DNA from: Chromobacterium paludis
GTDB taxonomy: Bacteria > Pseudomonadota > Gammaproteobacteria > Burkholderiales > Chromobacteriaceae
NCBI RefSeq assembly: GCF_008275125.1
Contig: NZ_CP043473.1
Coordinates: 3,968,001-4,032,000 of the forward strand
Length of the DNA: 64,000 nt
Direction: 5' to 3'
Shown here: positions 30,240 through 40,292 of the stretch, piece by piece
Numbering within the stretch: the stretch's first letter is position 1
How the letters are laid out: each line of letters begins with the position of its first letter
The notes under the pieces: model-generated
Seen by the model: the letters and a program-made list of their open reading frames with translations, nothing else
What the model was told of the DNA's origin: nothing
The model's database searches: none
Made by a program: the position numbers and the translations under genes

Positions 30240-30270
30240 GGCTTGATTTCTGCGAGGGAACGCCGCGCGT

Positions 30271-31353
30271 TCAGTTTTGTGCCAGGCGCTGGAAACGGCC
30301 GCCGGCCACGCTGGCCACCTGGCCGTCCAGCTCCAGTTCGAGCAGCATCGCGTAAACCTCTGCCCCAGTCAACCCGACGGCGTCGGCCAGGGCGTCCGCC
30401 AGCACCGGTTCCCAGCCCATCGCCTCCAGCAATGGGCTGGCTGGCCCGGCTTGGCGCGGCGGGGGCGTCGCCGGGGCGCTGGCGCCCAGCCTGCCCACCT
30501 CGTCCAGCACTTCCTCCGGCGTTTCCACCAGGCGCGCGCCGTCTTTGATCAGCCGGTGGCAGCCGCGGGCCTGGGCGTTGTGAATGCTGCCCGGTATCGC
30601 CATCACTTCGCGGTTGCTCTCCATCGCCAGCCGCGCGCTGATCAGCGAGCCGGAGGCGGTGCCGGCCTCCACCACCAGGCAGCCGCGCGCCAGGCCGGCG
30701 ATGATGCGGTTGCGGCGCGGAAAATTGCCGGAGAGCGGGCCGAAACCCAATGGAAATTCAGACAGGATCAGGCCCTCGGCCGCGATGCGGTGCGCGAGTT
30801 GACGGTTGGACGCCGGGTAGACGCGGTCGATGCCGGTGCCGATGACGGCGACGGTGGAGGCCGGGTGCGCCAGCGCGCCCTGATGGGCGGCGGCGTCGAT
30901 GCCGCTGGCCAGGCCGCTGACGATGGTGTAGCCGTGGGCGGCCAGGGCGGCGGCGAAGTCCTCGGCATTGCGCTTGCCCTGCGGCGTGGCGGCGCGGCTG
31001 CCGACCACGGCCAGCATGGGGCGCGCCAACAGCTCGCGCCGGCCGCGCGCGAACAACAGCGGCGGCGGCGAGGCCGCTTCGGCCAGCTGCGGAGGGTAGT
31101 CGTCGTCGAGCAGGGTCAGCAGATGGCAGCCGTCGCCCTCGGCCCAGGCCAGGGCGGCATCCACGGCTTCGGCCGCCGCGCCGTTCTGCAGCGCTTCGGC
31201 GGCTTCGCGGCCCACCAGCTTTTCGGTCTGCGCGGCGCGGGCGGCCACGGCGGACCCGGCGGAGCCGAAGGCGTCGATCAGCTTCAAGAAACCCACCGGG
31301 CCGATGCCGGGCGTCAGCGCCAGCCGCAGCCAGTCGCGCGCGGCGTCGCTCAT
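30271..31353 (-). CDS. dprA: DNA processing protein DprA
   Basis: DprA binds incoming single-stranded DNA during natural transformation and loads RecA. The 360-residue protein has a helical N-terminal domain, a Rossmann core (AVVGSRAATPQGKRNAEDF; TIVSGLASGIDAAAH; GTGIDRVYPASNRQLA; FPRRNRIIAGLARG) and a C-terminal winged helix (LTGAEVYAMLLELELDG). It overlaps the LysM gene upstream by 4 bases, so translation is probably coupled. Confidence 0.97.
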   Translation of the reverse strand: MSDAARDWLRLALTPGIGPVGFLKLIDAFGSAGSAVAARAAQTEKLVGREAAEALQNGAAAEAVDAALAWAEGDGCHLLTLLDDDYPPQLAEAASPPPLLFARGRRELLARPMLAVVGSRAATPQGKRNAEDFAAALAAHGYTIVSGLASGIDAAAHQGALAHPASTVAVIGTGIDRVYPASNRQLAHRIAAEGLILSEFPLGFGPLSGNFPRRNRIIAGLARGCLVVEAGTASGSLISARLAMESNREVMAIPGSIHNAQARGCHRLIKDGARLVETPEEVLDEVGRLGASAPATPPPRQAGPASPLLEAMGWEPVLADALADAVGLTGAEVYAMLLELELDGQVASVAGGRFQRLAQN

Positions 31354-32387
31354 TCGCTCTGCGGCGCGGCGACGCTATCGCCGACGTAGACCGCTCCGTC
31401 GCTGTTCAGCACCAGGCCGTAAGCCACTTTGTCGAACACGCGGTAGACGAACAGTTCGCCGGCTTGTTCGGTGGGCAGGTGGGCCAGGCGTTTCTTGCCG
31501 TCGGCGTTGCCGACCTCGATCATGCCGCCCTTTTTGAAAATGCCGAATACCATGCCCGGCTCCACGCCGGCGGCGCTGCCCAGGTTGATGGATACGGTGG
31601 AGAACTGCGCGGCGCCGGCGACGCCCTGATAGGCGGATACGATCTTGCCGTGCAGGTCTTCCTCGGCCGGGCGCGGCACGTAGTTGACGAAGGACTGTTT
31701 GGGCGCGCGCACCAGGCGGTCGCCCACCAGCACCTCGCCGGCCACGCTGCGGATGCGCAGGGTCTGGATGTCAGGGCGCAGCTTGTCTACCACCAGATCG
31801 CCCCCATATACCGCCTCGACGCCCAGCACCTGCTGGGTGTCCGGATCCAGCAGCGTCTTGCCCAGCCGGTAAGCCTGCCAGCTGCCGGCTTCATCGACGC
31901 CGCTGGCGTAGACGCGGTCACCGGTGCTGAGGCTCAGGTGTTCGTCCGGGCCGGCGATCAGGCGCGGGCCGGAGGCGAAACGGACGGGATCGACGATCAG
32001 CGGCCGCGCCAGGAAAGGCTCGATGGCGTCCGCCGGAATGCTGGCGATGGCCTGGTCCAGCTTCTCGGGCCGCACTTGGGGTGACAGCTTGACCTCGCGC
32101 GGCTGGCTGGTGTCCAGCGACAGCCTGGGCTGGCCGTTGACGTAGTCCAGCACCAGCACGTCGCCGGGATAGATCCAGTGCGGATTGCGCACCTGCTCGC
32201 GGTTCATGCGCCACAGCTGCGGCCATTGCCAGGGGTTGTTCAGATAGCGGCCGGCGATGCTCCACAGCGTGTCGCCGCTGCTCACGGTATAGCGCGACGG
32301 GGCGTCCGATTTGACGGTCAATTCGTCGGCCCATGCGGGAAGGGACAGCGCCAAGGCCAGGGCTAGCGATATAATGCGCTTAAGCAT
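31350..32387 (-). CDS. LysM domain cell-envelope protein
   Basis: A 345-residue exported protein: signal peptide of about 20 residues (ends PAWADEL), then a LysM peptidoglycan-binding domain at about residues 34-85 (YTVSSGDTLWSIAGRYLNNP; PHWIYPGDVLVLDY). The remaining 250 residues match the long C-terminal part seen in LysM proteins encoded next to dprA in Neisseriales and relatives. It should act in the periplasm at the cell wall; the exact role is unknown. Confidence 0.88.
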   Translation of the reverse strand: MLKRIISLALALALSLPAWADELTVKSDAPSRYTVSSGDTLWSIAGRYLNNPWQWPQLWRMNREQVRNPHWIYPGDVLVLDYVNGQPRLSLDTSQPREVKLSPQVRPEKLDQAIASIPADAIEPFLARPLIVDPVRFASGPRLIAGPDEHLSLSTGDRVYASGVDEAGSWQAYRLGKTLLDPDTQQVLGVEAVYGGDLVVDKLRPDIQTLRIRSVAGEVLVGDRLVRAPKQSFVNYVPRPAEEDLHGKIVSAYQGVAGAAQFSTVSINLGSAAGVEPGMVFGIFKKGGMIEVGNADGKKRLAHLPTEQAGELFVYRVFDKVAYGLVLNSDGAVYVGDSVAAPQSE

Positions 32388-32512
32388 GAATGGATTCCAA
32401 TTCTTGATGCCGGCCGACAGACGCCGCGGCCGGGGGCTGAACGAAGCTGCGCCGAACCGCTCTATTATCCACGCGGGCGCGGCGATACGACAACTTGGAG
32501 TGAATGATAGCG

Positions 32513-33016
32513 ATGGCGCTGTTGAACATTTTGCATTACCCGGACGACAGGCTGCACACCGTGGCCAAGCCGGTAGAAGTCTTTGACGCCGCTCTGCAGC
32601 AGCAGATCGACGACATGTTCGAGACCATGTACGAGGCCAAGGGCATCGGCCTGGCCGCCACCCAGGTGGACTACCACTACCGGCTGGTGGTGATGGACAT
32701 CTCGGAGGAGCGCGATGAGCGCCGGGTGTTCATCAACCCGGAAATCGTCGAGAAGGACGGCGAAACCGTCTACGAAGAGGGCTGCCTGTCGGTGCCCGGC
32801 ATCTACGACAAGGTGACCCGCGCCGAGCACGTCAAGGTGAAGGCGCAGGATCGCGACGGCAAGCCGTTCGAGCTGGAGGCCGATGGCCTGCTGGCGATCT
32901 GCATCCAGCATGAGATCGACCACCTGAACGGCGTGGTGTTTGTGGAGCGGCTGTCACAGCTGAAGCAGAACCGCATCCGCAGCAAGCTGAAGAAACGCGA
33001 AAAACAAAATATGTAA
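32513..33016 (+). CDS. def: Peptide deformylase
   Basis: Def removes the formyl group from new proteins. The 167-residue enzyme has all three motifs: [18 protein letters not shown] and QHEIDHLNG, whose Cys and two His bind the metal. An ATG at 32504 is closer to the GGAG at 32497-32500, but too close; the ATG at 32513 gives the usual [11 protein letters not shown] start. It is followed by fmt after 71 bases and divergent from the LysM gene. Confidence 0.97.
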   Translation: MALLNILHYPDDRLHTVAKPVEVFDAALQQQIDDMFETMYEAKGIGLAATQVDYHYRLVVMDISEERDERRVFINPEIVEKDGETVYEEGCLSVPGIYDKVTRAEHVKVKAQDRDGKPFELEADGLLAICIQHEIDHLNGVVFVERLSQLKQNRIRSKLKKREKQNM

Positions 33017-33038
33017 GACCGGCCTACAAGCCGGTGAT

Positions 33039-33065
33039 CAACGGCGCTGCAGGGCAGCGCCGTTG
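33039..33065 (+). promoter_or_regulatory. Strong hairpin between def and fmt
   Basis: A perfect 12-base stem (33039-33050 with 33054-33065, loop AGG). No T-tract follows, so it is not a plain terminator. It could tune fmt expression or protect the def message 3' end. Confidence 0.45.
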
Positions 33066-33087
33066 TCATTAGCGGGAAACAAGCACG

Positions 33088-34011
33088 ATGAAACTGATAT
33101 TCGCCGGCACGCCGGAATTCGCCGCCGCCGCCTTGCGCGCGCTGATAGACGCGGGCCATGAGATACCGCTGGTGCTGACCCAGCCGGACCGCCCCGCCGG
33201 CCGCGGCATGAAGCTGAAGCCGAGCCCGGTCAAGGAAGTGGCGTTGGCCCATGGCCTGCGCGTGGAACAGCCGGAAAAACTGCGCGGCAACGCGGAGGCG
33301 CAGCAGATGCTGCGCGACATGGGCGCGGAGGTGATGGTGGTGGCCGCCTACGGCCTGATTCTGCCGCAGGATGTGCTGGAGATTCCGGCACGCGGCTGCC
33401 TCAACATCCACGCCTCCCTGTTGCCGCGCTGGCGCGGCGCGGCGCCCATTCAGCGCGCCATCCTGGCCGGCGACGCCGAAACCGGCATCACCATCATGCA
33501 GATGGACGTGGGCCTGGACACCGGCGACATGCTGAGCGTCCATCCTGTCGCCATTGCCGCCGACGAAACCGCCGCCACCTTGCACGACAAGCTGGCGGCC
33601 TGCGGCGCGCAAGCCATCGTGGAGACGCTGGGCCGGCTGGAAACCATCGCGCCGGTGAAGCAGCCGGAAGCCGGCGTCACTTACGCGCAGAAGCTGAGCA
33701 AGGCCGAGGCGGAGGTGGACTGGACGCTGCCCGCGGAGGATGTGGCGCGCGCCATCCGCGCCTACAACCCGGCGCCCGGCGCCTTCACCCAGCTTAATGG
33801 CGAGCCGCTGAAACTGTGGATGGCCAGCGCCGAAGCCGGCCAGGCCGAACCCGGCCTTGTGGTGTCGGCCGACGCCGACGGCGTGCTGGTGGGCGCCGGC
33901 GCGGGCCTGGTGCGGCTGAGCGTGCTGCAGGCCGCCGGCGGCAAGCGTCTGGCCGCGCGCGACTTCGTCGCCGGCCGCGCCAGCCTGGTGGGAACCCGGC
34001 TGGGGGAATAA
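33088..34011 (+). CDS. fmt: Methionyl-tRNA formyltransferase
   Basis: Fmt adds the formyl group to initiator Met-tRNA. The 307-residue protein shows the N-terminal [16 protein letters not shown], the folate site [18 protein letters not shown] and [10 protein letters not shown], and a C-terminal OB domain (YNPAPGAFT...KLWMA). It pairs with def as in most bacteria. Confidence 0.98.
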   Translation: MKLIFAGTPEFAAAALRALIDAGHEIPLVLTQPDRPAGRGMKLKPSPVKEVALAHGLRVEQPEKLRGNAEAQQMLRDMGAEVMVVAAYGLILPQDVLEIPARGCLNIHASLLPRWRGAAPIQRAILAGDAETGITIMQMDVGLDTGDMLSVHPVAIAADETAATLHDKLAACGAQAIVETLGRLETIAPVKQPEAGVTYAQKLSKAEAEVDWTLPAEDVARAIRAYNPAPGAFTQLNGEPLKLWMASAEAGQAEPGLVVSADADGVLVGAGAGLVRLSVLQAAGGKRLAARDFVAGRASLVGTRLGE

Positions 34012-34059
34012 GGCTCCAAGCCTCTGTTTGATCAATCGGCAGGCTTCGAGAGGGAGAGC

Positions 34060-34917
34060 ATGAACGACAACTGGTTGAAGACCACGGTGCTGATGGCCGC
34101 GATCCTGGCGCTGTTCGCGCTGATCGGCGGCATGCTGGGTGGCAAGGGCGGCATGTTGCTGGCGCTGCTGTTCGGCGGCGGCCTGAACGTGTTTGCCTGG
34201 TGGAATTCAGACCGCATGGTGCTGTCCATGTACAACGCGCAGGAAGTGGACGCCCACAGCGCGCCGGAATTCTACGGCATGGTGGCGGAGCTGGCGCAGC
34301 GCGCCGGCCTGCCCATGCCGCGCGTCTACGTGATCCACGAGGAGCAGCCCAACGCCTTCGCCACCGGACGCGACCCGGAACACGCGGCGGTGGCCGCCAC
34401 CACCGGCATCATGCGCATGCTGGACTACCGCGAACTGCGCGGCGTGATGGCGCATGAGCTGGCGCACGTCAAGCATCGCGACACGCTGATTTCCACGATC
34501 TCCGCAACCATGGCCGGCGCGATTTCCGCCCTGGCCAACTTCGCCATGTTCTTCGGCGGGCGCGACGAAAACGGCCAGCCGGTGGGCCTGCTGCCGCGCC
34601 TGGCCGTCGCTTTTCTGGCGCCGGTGGCGGCCAGCCTGATCCAGATGGCGATTTCGCGCGCGCGCGAGTTCGAGGCCGACCGCGGCGGCGCGGAGATTTC
34701 CGGCGATCCGCTGGCGCTGGCCTCCGCCTTGCAGAAGATCGAATACTACGCCCAGGGCATCGCCATGCCGACGGCCGAGGCGCATCCGGAAACCGCGCAG
34801 ATGATGATCATCAATCCCCTGTCCGGCTCGGGCGGCGTCGGCGACCTGTTCCGCACCCACCCGCACACCGAGGAGCGCATCGCGCGGCTCAACGACATGG
34901 CGCGCGGCGTGTACTAA
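34060..34917 (+). CDS. htpX: Membrane protease HtpX
   Basis: A zinc protease of the inner membrane that degrades damaged membrane proteins. The 285-residue sequence has four hydrophobic segments and the zinc motif [10 protein letters not shown], with the third ligand in the [10 protein letters not shown] helix. [17 protein letters not shown] is typical of the family. It follows fmt by 48 bases. Confidence 0.97.
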   Translation: MNDNWLKTTVLMAAILALFALIGGMLGGKGGMLLALLFGGGLNVFAWWNSDRMVLSMYNAQEVDAHSAPEFYGMVAELAQRAGLPMPRVYVIHEEQPNAFATGRDPEHAAVAATTGIMRMLDYRELRGVMAHELAHVKHRDTLISTISATMAGAISALANFAMFFGGRDENGQPVGLLPRLAVAFLAPVAASLIQMAISRAREFEADRGGAEISGDPLALASALQKIEYYAQGIAMPTAEAHPETAQMMIINPLSGSGGVGDLFRTHPHTEERIARLNDMARGVY

Positions 34918-34942
34918 ACGTTTAATATTGACTATCCGACTC

Positions 34943-34967
34943 AGGCCAGTCCAGCGTGGACTGGCCT
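34943..34967 (+). terminator. Hairpin after htpX, possible terminator
   Basis: A perfect 11-base stem (34943-34953 with 34957-34967, loop GCG) followed only by TGCTTC, so termination may be partial. Confidence 0.5.
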
Positions 34968-34988
34968 TGCTTCATCGAAAGACTCCCC

Positions 34989-36233
34989 ATGCATCACATC
35001 CAGCGGCTGGCCGCCGACATTCTGGGCCGCATTGAGGCCGGCACCACCCTGACCGACGCGCTGGCAGAAGCCCATCGCCAGCATCCGCAGCTGAACCCGG
35101 CGGAGCGCGGCGCGCTGCAAGACCTGAGCTATGGCGGCCTGCGCCATCTGGGCGTCCTGCGCCACTGCCTGCGCCAGCTGGTGCCGCGGCCGTTGCCGGA
35201 GCCGCTGCTGGAGCGTCTGTTGCTGGTGGCCTTGTACCAGCTGCAGCATACGCGCGCCGCGCCGTACGCGGTGGTGAACGAGGCCGTCACCTCGGCCACC
35301 GGCATTGCCGGCGGCAAGTTCAAGGGCCTGGTCAACGGCGCCCTGCGCAACTTCCTGCGCCGGCGCGAGGAAATCCTCGCCGCCGTGGACGAAGCGGCCG
35401 CCGCCAATCATCCGGACTGGTGGGTGGCGAAATTGCGCCAGGCCTATCCCGATCAGTGGCAGGCCGTGCTGGCCGCCAGCAACAGCCACCCGCCGCTGAC
35501 TCTGCGCGTCAACCGCCGCGAGGGCTCGGTGGCGGATTATCTGGCGCGGCTGGAGGCGGCCGGCATGGCGGCGACCGCTCTGGGCGACGACGCCGTGCAG
35601 CTGGCCAAGCCGGTGGGCGTGCGCGACTTGCCGGGCTTCGCCGAAGGCGAGGTGTCGGTGCAGGACGAGGGCGCGCAGCGCGCCGCGCACTGGCTGGACC
35701 TGCAGCCGGGCCTGCGCGTGCTGGACGCCTGCGCCGCGCCCGGCGGCAAGACCGGCCATATGCTGGAGCGGGCCGACATCGAACTGATGGCGCTGGACAT
35801 CGACGCGGCCAGGCTTGGCCGGGTGGGCGACAATCTGGAGCGACTGGGGCTGACCGCCGAGCTGCGCGAGGCCGACGCGGCCAAGCCGGACAGCTGGTGG
35901 GATGGCCGGCCGTTCGACCGCATTCTGGCCGACGTGCCGTGCTCCGCCTCCGGCGTGGCGCGCCGTCATCCCGACATCAAATGGCTGCGCCGCCCCGGCG
36001 ATTTCGCGGCCCTGGGACGGCAGCAGGCGGCCATGGCCGACGCCTTGTGGCCCTTGCTCGCCAGCGGCGGCAAAATGCTATACGCTACCTGCTCGATTTT
36101 TCCGGAAGAGAACTGCCAGCAATTGGAGAGCTTCCTGCGGCGCCACCCGGACGCGGTGAGCCTGAGAGAGGAGCAACTGTTGCCCTGTGAGCGTCATGAC
36201 GGCTTTTATTACGCGCTGCTTCAAAAACATTAG
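34989..36233 (+). CDS. rsmB: 16S rRNA m5C967 methyltransferase
   Basis: RsmB (Sun/Fmu) methylates C967 of 16S rRNA. The 414-residue protein has the NusB-like N-terminal domain, the SAM site LDACAAPGGKTGHMLE, the DVPCSASGVARRHPDIKW motif with one catalytic Cys, and LYATCSIFPEEN with the second. The start is the ATG at 34989. Its last 38 bases overlap the next gene. Confidence 0.97.
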   Translation: MHHIQRLAADILGRIEAGTTLTDALAEAHRQHPQLNPAERGALQDLSYGGLRHLGVLRHCLRQLVPRPLPEPLLERLLLVALYQLQHTRAAPYAVVNEAVTSATGIAGGKFKGLVNGALRNFLRRREEILAAVDEAAAANHPDWWVAKLRQAYPDQWQAVLAASNSHPPLTLRVNRREGSVADYLARLEAAGMAATALGDDAVQLAKPVGVRDLPGFAEGEVSVQDEGAQRAAHWLDLQPGLRVLDACAAPGGKTGHMLERADIELMALDIDAARLGRVGDNLERLGLTAELREADAAKPDSWWDGRPFDRILADVPCSASGVARRHPDIKWLRRPGDFAALGRQQAAMADALWPLLASGGKMLYATCSIFPEENCQQLESFLRRHPDAVSLREEQLLPCERHDGFYYALLQKH

Positions 36234-36792
36234 CCTGATCGGGCTGCTGCTGTGCTGTCTGGCCACCGCGGCCTGGGCCGACACCATAGCCGTGCGCCGG
36301 GCAGAGGCGGAGGTGATGTCTGATGGCACGCTGGCGGTCAGCACGCGTTTCCTGACGCGGCTGACGCCCAGCCTGAACGAGGCCCTGCAACAGGGCGTGG
36401 TGCTCGGTTTCCGGTTGGAGTTCCAGCTCACCCGGCCGCGCACCACGGCCTATTACCTGAGCCTGCGCGAGTGGTTTGACCCGCACGCGCAGATCGGCTT
36501 CAAACTATCCTACCAGCCGCTGACCGGCCGTTACCGCGTCAGCATCGGCAGCCTGTCCAACTATTACCCGACCCTGCGCGAGGCGCTGGCCACCATAGGC
36601 GCCATCCAGGGCTGGCGCGTGCTCAACCCCGGCACGCTGGACCCAAGGAAGGCGGGCGACGTGGCCGGCCAGGTGCGGCTGCTGCTCGATATCGGCGAAC
36701 TGCCCAAGCCCTTTCAGATGAACGCGCTGGGTTCCGACGACTGGACCTTGGAGTCCGACTGGGTCAAGCTCGACATGAAGGACGCCGGCTGA
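36196..36792 (+). CDS. DUF4390 exported protein
   Basis: A 198-residue protein with a signal peptide (ISLIGLLLCCLATAAWADT). The mature part, with FLTRLTPSLNEALQQGVVLGF and RYRVSIGSLSNYYPTL, matches DUF4390, a family encoded directly in front of ntrY in betaproteobacteria. Its start lies inside rsmB and its stop overlaps the ntrY start (ATGA-type coupling). A role in sensing for NtrY has been guessed from position only. A GTG at 36187 is an alternative start. Confidence 0.85.
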   Translation: MTAFITRCFKNISLIGLLLCCLATAAWADTIAVRRAEAEVMSDGTLAVSTRFLTRLTPSLNEALQQGVVLGFRLEFQLTRPRTTAYYLSLREWFDPHAQIGFKLSYQPLTGRYRVSIGSLSNYYPTLREALATIGAIQGWRVLNPGTLDPRKAGDVAGQVRLLLDIGELPKPFQMNALGSDDWTLESDWVKLDMKDAG

Positions 36793-38894
36793 TGCGCTAC
36801 GCCTCCATTGCGATGGCGACGATAGGAGCGATCCTGCTCTATCTGCTGGCGGTGGCCACGGGCAACGCGTCCAAGCTCAACGATTACTACTGGTGGGTGT
36901 TCGGCCTGAACAGCCTGCTGTTGTTGGCCCTGCTCAGCGTGGTGGCGCGGCAGCTGCTGCGCCTGCGCCAGCGCGTGCGCAACCGGGTGTTCGGCGCCAA
37001 GCTGACGCAGAAGCTGGCGCTGATGTTCGCCGGCGTCGCGCTGGTGCCGGGCCTCTTGGTATTCACCGTGTCGGCGCAATTCCTGACGCGCAGCATCGAG
37101 AGCTGGTTCGACGTCAAGGTGGAGGCGGCGCTGGACCGCGGCCTGGTGCTGGGGCGCAGCGCGCTGAACTACGTGCTGGATGATGTCGGCCGCAAGGGCA
37201 GGCTGGTGCTGGACGAGGTGCAGCCCCTGGACGACGCCAGATTGCCGGGCCGCCTGGATAGGCTGCGCGACCAGCTCGGGCTGAAGGAAATCGCCATTTA
37301 TAACCGGAGCGGCGGCCAGATGCTGGCGCACGTCGGCGATGGCCGCGTCATGCCGCTCTCGCGCGAGGCGCTGCGCGGCGTGCGCCTGCAGCACCCGCAG
37401 CAAAGCATAGAAAACGACGGCAACAGCGGTCTGACGCTGCGCGTGCTGATGGCCTACCGCACGGCGGGCGAGGAAACGCGCGTGCTGCAGCTGAGCCAGG
37501 CCGCGCCGGCCGACATCAGCCGCGACGCCGAGCAGATCGAGAGCGCTCGCTCTGAATACCGCCAGCTGCTGCTGGCGCGCCATGGCCTGCGCACCTTCTA
37601 CATGCTGACGCTGGCGCTGGCGGTGCTGCTGGCGCTGACTGCCGCGCTGGCCTTCGCCCTGTTCCTGTCCGAGCGCCTGTCCGCGCCCTTGTCCGAGCTG
37701 GCCGCCGGCACGCGCGCGGTGGCGCAGGGCGACTTCTCCAAGCGCCATCCGGTGTACCGGCGCGATGAATTGGGCATGTTGACTACCTTGTTCAATCGTA
37801 TGACGCAGCAATTGGACGAGGCGCGGCAACAGGCGGAAAAGAGCCGCGGCGAGCTGGAAGGCGGCAAGCTTTATCTGGAAAGCATATTGGCCAACCTGTC
37901 GGCCGGCGTCATCGCCTTCGGCGGCGATTGGCAGATCCGCGCCGCCAACAGCAGCGCCTCGCGCATCCTGGGCGTGGAATTCGGCCGTTTGGCCGAACTC
38001 CGTTTCCCTGAGTGGGGGCGGGAAATCCCCGCGGTGACGCCGCTGGTGGAAACGGTCATGCAGCACGCCGACAGCGATGTGGAAACCGATTGGCAGACCC
38101 AGCTGAACTATGAGACTAGCCACGGCGAGCGCGCGCTGCTGGTGCGCGGCGCGCGCCTGCCGGAGCACTCCGACGATGGCTACGTGCTGGTGTTCAACGA
38201 CATCACCGAGCTGGCCCGCGCCCAGCGCGACGCGGCCTGGGGCGAGGTGGCCAAGCGGCTGGCGCACGAAATCCGCAACCCGCTGACCCCCATCCAGCTA
38301 TCGGCCGAACGCTTGGCGATGAAGCTGGCCGACAAGCTGGAAGGTCCTGACGCCGACATGCTGAAACGCTCCACCGACACCATCATCAAGCAGGTCGGCG
38401 CGCTGAAGAGCATGGTGGAGGCGTTCCGCGATTACGCCCGCGCGCCCAAGATCAAACTGGTCAAACTTGATCTCAATCAGGTGATTCGAGAAGTCATGAC
38501 TCTTTACGAATCCAATCCTGCTGTTAAGATTGCGCTGGACGACATGCCGCTGATGATCATGGGCGATGCCGCCCTGCTGCGCCAGGTGCTGCACAACCTG
38601 CTGCAGAACGCGCAGGACGCAGTCCTTGACGTTGGCATCCCGATGATTCAAATTAGCAGCCGACAAGAAGAAGGAAACGCGCTCGTCTGCGTCGAGGACA
38701 ATGGGGCGGGCTTCGGCCCGGACATCCTCCGGCGCGCGTTCGAGCCTTATGTGACCAGCAAAGCCAAGGGCACCGGTCTGGGACTGGCCGTGGTCAAGAA
38801 GATTATGGAAGAGCACCATGGTCAGGTCATCTTGGGGAACGCCGAACGGCAAGGCGCGCGCGTCCTTCTCTCCCTGCCATTGCTGGAGGCCTAA
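36792..38894 (+). CDS. ntrY: Sensor histidine kinase NtrY
   Basis: A 700-residue membrane kinase. About three membrane segments in the first 105 residues and one near 265-290 surround a periplasmic or membrane sensor region; a HAMP linker (LSAPLSELAAGTRAVAQGDF), a PAS domain (about 360-465), the HisKA box with His492 in RLAHEIRNPLTP, and the ATPase with DNGAGFGPDI and KGTGLGLAVV follow. NtrYX systems respond to nitrogen or respiratory state. The ntrX start overlaps its stop, so the pair is translationally coupled. Confidence 0.95.
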   Translation: MRYASIAMATIGAILLYLLAVATGNASKLNDYYWWVFGLNSLLLLALLSVVARQLLRLRQRVRNRVFGAKLTQKLALMFAGVALVPGLLVFTVSAQFLTRSIESWFDVKVEAALDRGLVLGRSALNYVLDDVGRKGRLVLDEVQPLDDARLPGRLDRLRDQLGLKEIAIYNRSGGQMLAHVGDGRVMPLSREALRGVRLQHPQQSIENDGNSGLTLRVLMAYRTAGEETRVLQLSQAAPADISRDAEQIESARSEYRQLLLARHGLRTFYMLTLALAVLLALTAALAFALFLSERLSAPLSELAAGTRAVAQGDFSKRHPVYRRDELGMLTTLFNRMTQQLDEARQQAEKSRGELEGGKLYLESILANLSAGVIAFGGDWQIRAANSSASRILGVEFGRLAELRFPEWGREIPAVTPLVETVMQHADSDVETDWQTQLNYETSHGERALLVRGARLPEHSDDGYVLVFNDITELARAQRDAAWGEVAKRLAHEIRNPLTPIQLSAERLAMKLADKLEGPDADMLKRSTDTIIKQVGALKSMVEAFRDYARAPKIKLVKLDLNQVIREVMTLYESNPAVKIALDDMPLMIMGDAALLRQVLHNLLQNAQDAVLDVGIPMIQISSRQEEGNALVCVEDNGAGFGPDILRRAFEPYVTSKAKGTGLGLAVVKKIMEEHHGQVILGNAERQGARVLLSLPLLEA

Positions 38895-40162
38895 TGCGTA
38901 GCAGCGATATTTTGATTGTGGACGACGAGATCGGTATCCGAGAACTGCTCTCCGAGATCCTGCAGGACGAAGGTTATACCGTGGCCCTGGCGGAAAATGC
39001 CGAGGTGGCGCGGCAGTTGCGCAACCAGACGCGTCCCGCGCTGGTGCTGCTGGACATCTGGATGCCCGATTGCGACGGCGTGACCCTGCTGAAGGAGTGG
39101 GCCAAGTCCGGCTTGCTCAATATGCCGGTGGTGATGATGTCCGGTCACGCCAGCATAGACACCGCGGTGGAGGCTACCCGCATCGGCGCTTTCGATTTCC
39201 TGGAAAAGCCCATCGCGCTGCAAAAGCTGCTGACGACGGTGCAGCGCGCGCTGAAGTATGGCGACATGCAGGCCAATACCTCGCTGAACCTGGACAAGCT
39301 GGGCCGCAGCGAGCCGATACAGGAGTTGAAGCGCCAGCTGGAACGCGTGGCCAAGGTCAAGTCGCCGGTGCTGTTGACCGGCGAATCCGGCTCCGGCTTC
39401 GAACTGGTGGCGCGCTTCTTTCACCAAGGCAACACGCCGTGGGTGACGCCGGCCAAGCTGGAGCAGCTGGCCGACGCGCCGCTGGAGCTGCTGCAAAAGG
39501 CCAATAACGGCGTGCTCTACCTGCCGGAGATCGGCCAATACAGCCGCCGCGTGCAGCAGGGCCTGCTGTTCCTGCTGTCCAAGCTGGACCGCTTCAATGT
39601 GCGCCTGATCTGTTCCTGCAGCCGTCCGCTGCAGGAGCTGTTGGTGGACCCGGAGTGCGACAACCGCCTGCTGACCGCGCTGTCCAGCGTGATCGTGCCG
39701 ATCCCGCCGCTGCGCGAGCATTCCGAGGACATCACCTTCATCGCCGAGCAAATCCTGGTGGAGCTGGTGGAGTCCAAGCAGGTGCCGGCGCGCAAGTTGA
39801 CTACCGCCGCGCTGAACGCCATGCGCCAGTACGACTGGCCGGGCAATCTGGAGCAGCTGCGCAGCATCATCAAGAGCCTGGCGCTGACGGCCGAATCCGA
39901 CGAGATCGACGCCGCCGAGGTCAACAAGGTGCTGGCGCAGTTCCGCCATGAAAAGCCGGTGGAGGAGTCGGGCTTCGACTTCAACATTCCGCTGCGCGAG
40001 CTGCGCGAACAGCTGGAACGGCGCTACTTCGAGTACCACATCTCGCTGGAGAACGGCAATATGAGCCGGGTGGCGCAGAAGGTGGGCCTGGAGCGCACCC
40101 ACTTGTACCGCAAGCTGAAGCAGCTGGGCATCAAGTTCGCGCGCAAGGTGGCGGAGGAGTAA
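38894..40162 (+). CDS. ntrX: NtrX-type response regulator with degenerate AAA+ domain
   Basis: The 422-residue regulator has a receiver domain (phospho-acceptor Asp54 in LLDIWMPDCDG, Lys105 in LEKPIAL), a central AAA+-like region and a C-terminal Fis helix-turn-helix (MSRVAQKVGLERTHLYRKL). The Walker A motif reads GESGSGFE (163-170), with Phe where Lys is required for ATP, and the GAFTGA loop that touches sigma54 is absent: the central part is shortened. It should therefore bind DNA without driving sigma54 open-complex formation. Similar degeneration is known in Neisseria NtrX. Confidence 0.92.
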   Translation: MRSSDILIVDDEIGIRELLSEILQDEGYTVALAENAEVARQLRNQTRPALVLLDIWMPDCDGVTLLKEWAKSGLLNMPVVMMSGHASIDTAVEATRIGAFDFLEKPIALQKLLTTVQRALKYGDMQANTSLNLDKLGRSEPIQELKRQLERVAKVKSPVLLTGESGSGFELVARFFHQGNTPWVTPAKLEQLADAPLELLQKANNGVLYLPEIGQYSRRVQQGLLFLLSKLDRFNVRLICSCSRPLQELLVDPECDNRLLTALSSVIVPIPPLREHSEDITFIAEQILVELVESKQVPARKLTTAALNAMRQYDWPGNLEQLRSIIKSLALTAESDEIDAAEVNKVLAQFRHEKPVEESGFDFNIPLRELREQLERRYFEYHISLENGNMSRVAQKVGLERTHLYRKLKQLGIKFARKVAEE

Positions 40163-40251
40163 AGCCACCATCTGGGACTGCGTTGCGGCTGTGAGCTGTC
40201 AGAGTGGCGCGCCTTGTCTCAGGCGTTTTGTTTGGCCGCAATCGCTTATCG

Positions 40252-40273
40252 ACGCCAGCCCCAGGGCTGGCGT
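40252..40273 (+). terminator. Hairpin between ntrX and moeB-like gene
   Basis: A perfect 10-base stem (40252-40261 with 40264-40273) followed by TTCGCATTT. It is a likely terminator for the rsmB-to-ntrX block, though the loop of two bases must open to form it. Confidence 0.5.
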
Positions 40274-40292
40274 TTCGCATTTGGAGCACCAC

